Positions 5,080-5,928 of a DNA stretch of 5,928 nucleotides are shown here, piece by piece. The stretch spans positions 1 to 5,928 of the forward strand of contig JAGSHR010000137.1 in assembly GCA_029855985.1 (NCBI GenBank), read 5' to 3'. How positions within the stretch are numbered: position 1 is the stretch's first letter; each line of letters starts with the position of its first letter. The notes under the pieces were generated by a model. That model saw only the letters and a list, made by a program, of their open reading frames with translations. It searched no databases and had not been told where the DNA came from. The stretch comes from Candidatus Njordarchaeota archaeon. GTDB taxonomy: Archaea > Thermoproteota > JANJXX01 > Panguiarchaeales > Panguiarchaeaceae. Position numbers and translations under genes: made by a program.

Positions 5080-5774
5080 TATGTTATCCAATTAATAGTG
5101 TGGAATGTATCAATAAAAGGATTGTAGAAGCATCAATTTTAGGCTTAAAAAAATTTGTATTTAAGGGTGAATCTGAATTAAATGGTGTAAAAATACTGGG
5201 TAAAGGTACTACTAGCATAGTGCTACTAGGAATATATGTTGGTGGTCTGAAGGTTTCTGTAAAGATTAGAAGAACCGATGCAAACAGGTTTTCTGTCCGA
5301 AAAGAAGCCGAGGTGATTGAAAAAATAAATCGTCATGGGATAGGACCGAGACTTGTGACCTATTCTAGAAACTTTCTGGTTTGGAAATACATAGAGGGAT
5401 TATCGCTGGATAAATGGATACTTGCACATAGACATTCGGAAGAACTAAGAGAGGTTTTACAAAAAATAATCCTGCAATTACACGTATTGGATAGGATGGG
5501 CGTGGCCCACAATGAACTATCACGCCCCCATGGACACATAATCATTACTCGAAATAAGGAGGTCTATATAATAGACTTCGAATCATCTACTTTAAAAAAA
5601 CGGGCATACAATGTTACTCAATTTTTAGGTTTTTTACTGAATCCGCGCTCATCTTTGTCAATATTAATTAGTAAAAGTTTAAAAATCGATGCAGATTCTA
5701 TAAAAAATAGTCTAAAGAAATACAAAGAATCGGGCGATATAGACGCCATCTTAAAAGCTTTAAAACTCATTTAA
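5022..5774 (+). CDS. Predicted archaeal Ser/Thr protein kinase (COG2112-like, small RIO/Bud32-type kinase fold)
   Basis: A 250-residue small protein kinase-like fold. Visible elements: a glycine-rich loop LGKGTTS at 59-65, the ATP-anchoring lysine K81 in VSVKIRR, a helix-C acidic residue E95 or E97 in KEAEV, the hinge WKYIEG at 121-126, a catalytic loop VAHNELSRPHGHIII at 161-175, and a metal-binding IIDFES at 183-188. The loop reads H-N-E where the textbook motif is H-x-D, with His at the usual Asn position, so activity is not certain; such changes may be normal for this family. The substrate is unknown. The last 45 residues are basic and helical. The ATG at 5022 has GGTGA upstream but overlaps cca by 58 bases; TTG at 5052 and GTG at 5100 are alternatives that leave the kinase core intact. 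The 3' end overlaps the opposing Lrp-type gene by 8 bases. Confidence 0.78.
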   Translation: MDYREECVSGLPGDAVRKVICYPINSVECINKRIVEASILGLKKFVFKGESELNGVKILGKGTTSIVLLGIYVGGLKVSVKIRRTDANRFSVRKEAEVIEKINRHGIGPRLVTYSRNFLVWKYIEGLSLDKWILAHRHSEELREVLQKIILQLHVLDRMGVAHNELSRPHGHIIITRNKEVYIIDFESSTLKKRAYNVTQFLGFLLNPRSSLSILISKSLKIDADSIKNSLKKYKESGDIDAILKALKLI

Positions 5775-5928
5775 CAACTTCAATAACGACGTAAGTTCTT
5801 GTCTCTCGAATTCCCTCTATTTGGGTTATCCTATTAAGGGCATCATCAAGTACCGACTGTGATAGCTGAATTATAACGTCAAAGTCTCCGGTTACACGAT
5901 ATATCTTTTCAACGGGAAGTTTTCTAAG
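5767..5928 (-). CDS. Lrp/AsnC-type ligand-binding (RAM) domain protein, C-terminal part (N-terminus beyond window)
   Basis: The minus strand is open from the window edge to a TGA at 5769-5767, encoding 53 residues. They match the second half of a RAM/Lrp-AsnC effector domain: a strand YRVTGDFDVIIQL with the family's GDxD turn, an amphipathic helix VLDDALNRITQI, EGIRETRT, and a last strand YVVIEVV. Such domains bind amino acids or other small ligands and form dimers and higher oligomers. Only the C-terminal part is present, so one cannot tell a full helix-turn-helix regulator from a short stand-alone RAM protein. Its stop overlaps the kinase stop, so the two transcripts are antisense at their 3' ends. 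Confidence 0.85.
   Translation of the reverse strand, partial: LRKLPVEKIYRVTGDFDVIIQLSQSVLDDALNRITQIEGIRETRTYVVIEVVK

Noticed and set aside
1..5928. CRISPR array, tRNA/rRNA genes, insertion sequence, prophage or defence island
   Set aside because: No regularly spaced repeats, no cloverleaf or rRNA sequence, no transposase or terminal inverted repeats, and nearly all DNA is covered by ordinary archaeal housekeeping genes.

Overview
The window reads as a piece of an archaeal chromosome, most likely from a thermophilic member of the Thermoproteota/TACK group. Every recognisable gene is an archaeal-type informational or central-metabolism gene: a GPN-loop GTPase, a TFE-beta transcription factor with an Fe-S cysteine motif, a class I archaeal CCA-adding enzyme, an archaeal coiled-coil protein of the COG1340 type, and a small archaeal protein kinase. 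The DNA is AT-rich, uses AGA/AGG and ATA codons freely, has a TTG start, and shows archaeal GGTGA or GAGGAG ribosome-binding sites. The exact lineage cannot be fixed from the sequence alone.

Layout. Positions 1-60 hold the last 19 codons of an unidentified plus-strand gene. After a 58-base gap comes a complete GPN-loop GTPase (119-910, +). It converges with a minus-strand pair: a long coiled-coil protein (2545 to 1607) followed two bases later by a 3-hexulose-6-phosphate synthase-like enzyme (1604 to 924). A 158-base divergent intergenic region (2546-2703) carries candidate promoters for both directions and a 13-base palindrome. A tight plus-strand cluster then runs to 5774: TFE-beta (2704-3126), ThpR RNA 2',3'-cyclic phosphodiesterase (3113-3679), CCA-adding tRNA nucleotidyltransferase (3691-5079) and a predicted Ser/Thr kinase (5022-5774). 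The last gene is the C-terminal end of an Lrp/AsnC-type ligand-binding domain on the minus strand, whose 3' end overlaps the kinase 3' end by 8 bases.

How the genes fit together. The plus-strand cluster joins a transcription initiation factor to two enzymes acting on RNA ends: ThpR acts on cyclic-phosphate or 2'-5' RNA ends, and Cca builds or repairs tRNA 3' CCA. A kinase follows, whose catalytic loop differs from the textbook motif. The overlaps and short gaps suggest one transcript. The minus-strand pair also looks co-transcribed, although no functional link between a coiled-coil protein and the ribulose-monophosphate enzyme is known to me. The convergent ends (GPN GTPase/HPS and kinase/Lrp) leave little or no room for separate terminators.

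I found no mobile element, CRISPR array, tRNA, rRNA or phage-like gene. Nothing here is clearly a new system. The points most worth following are the TFE-beta/RNA-end operon with its diverged kinase, the mixed active-site signature of the HPS-like enzyme, and a strong GC-rich hairpin over the Fe-S cysteine codons of TFE-beta.
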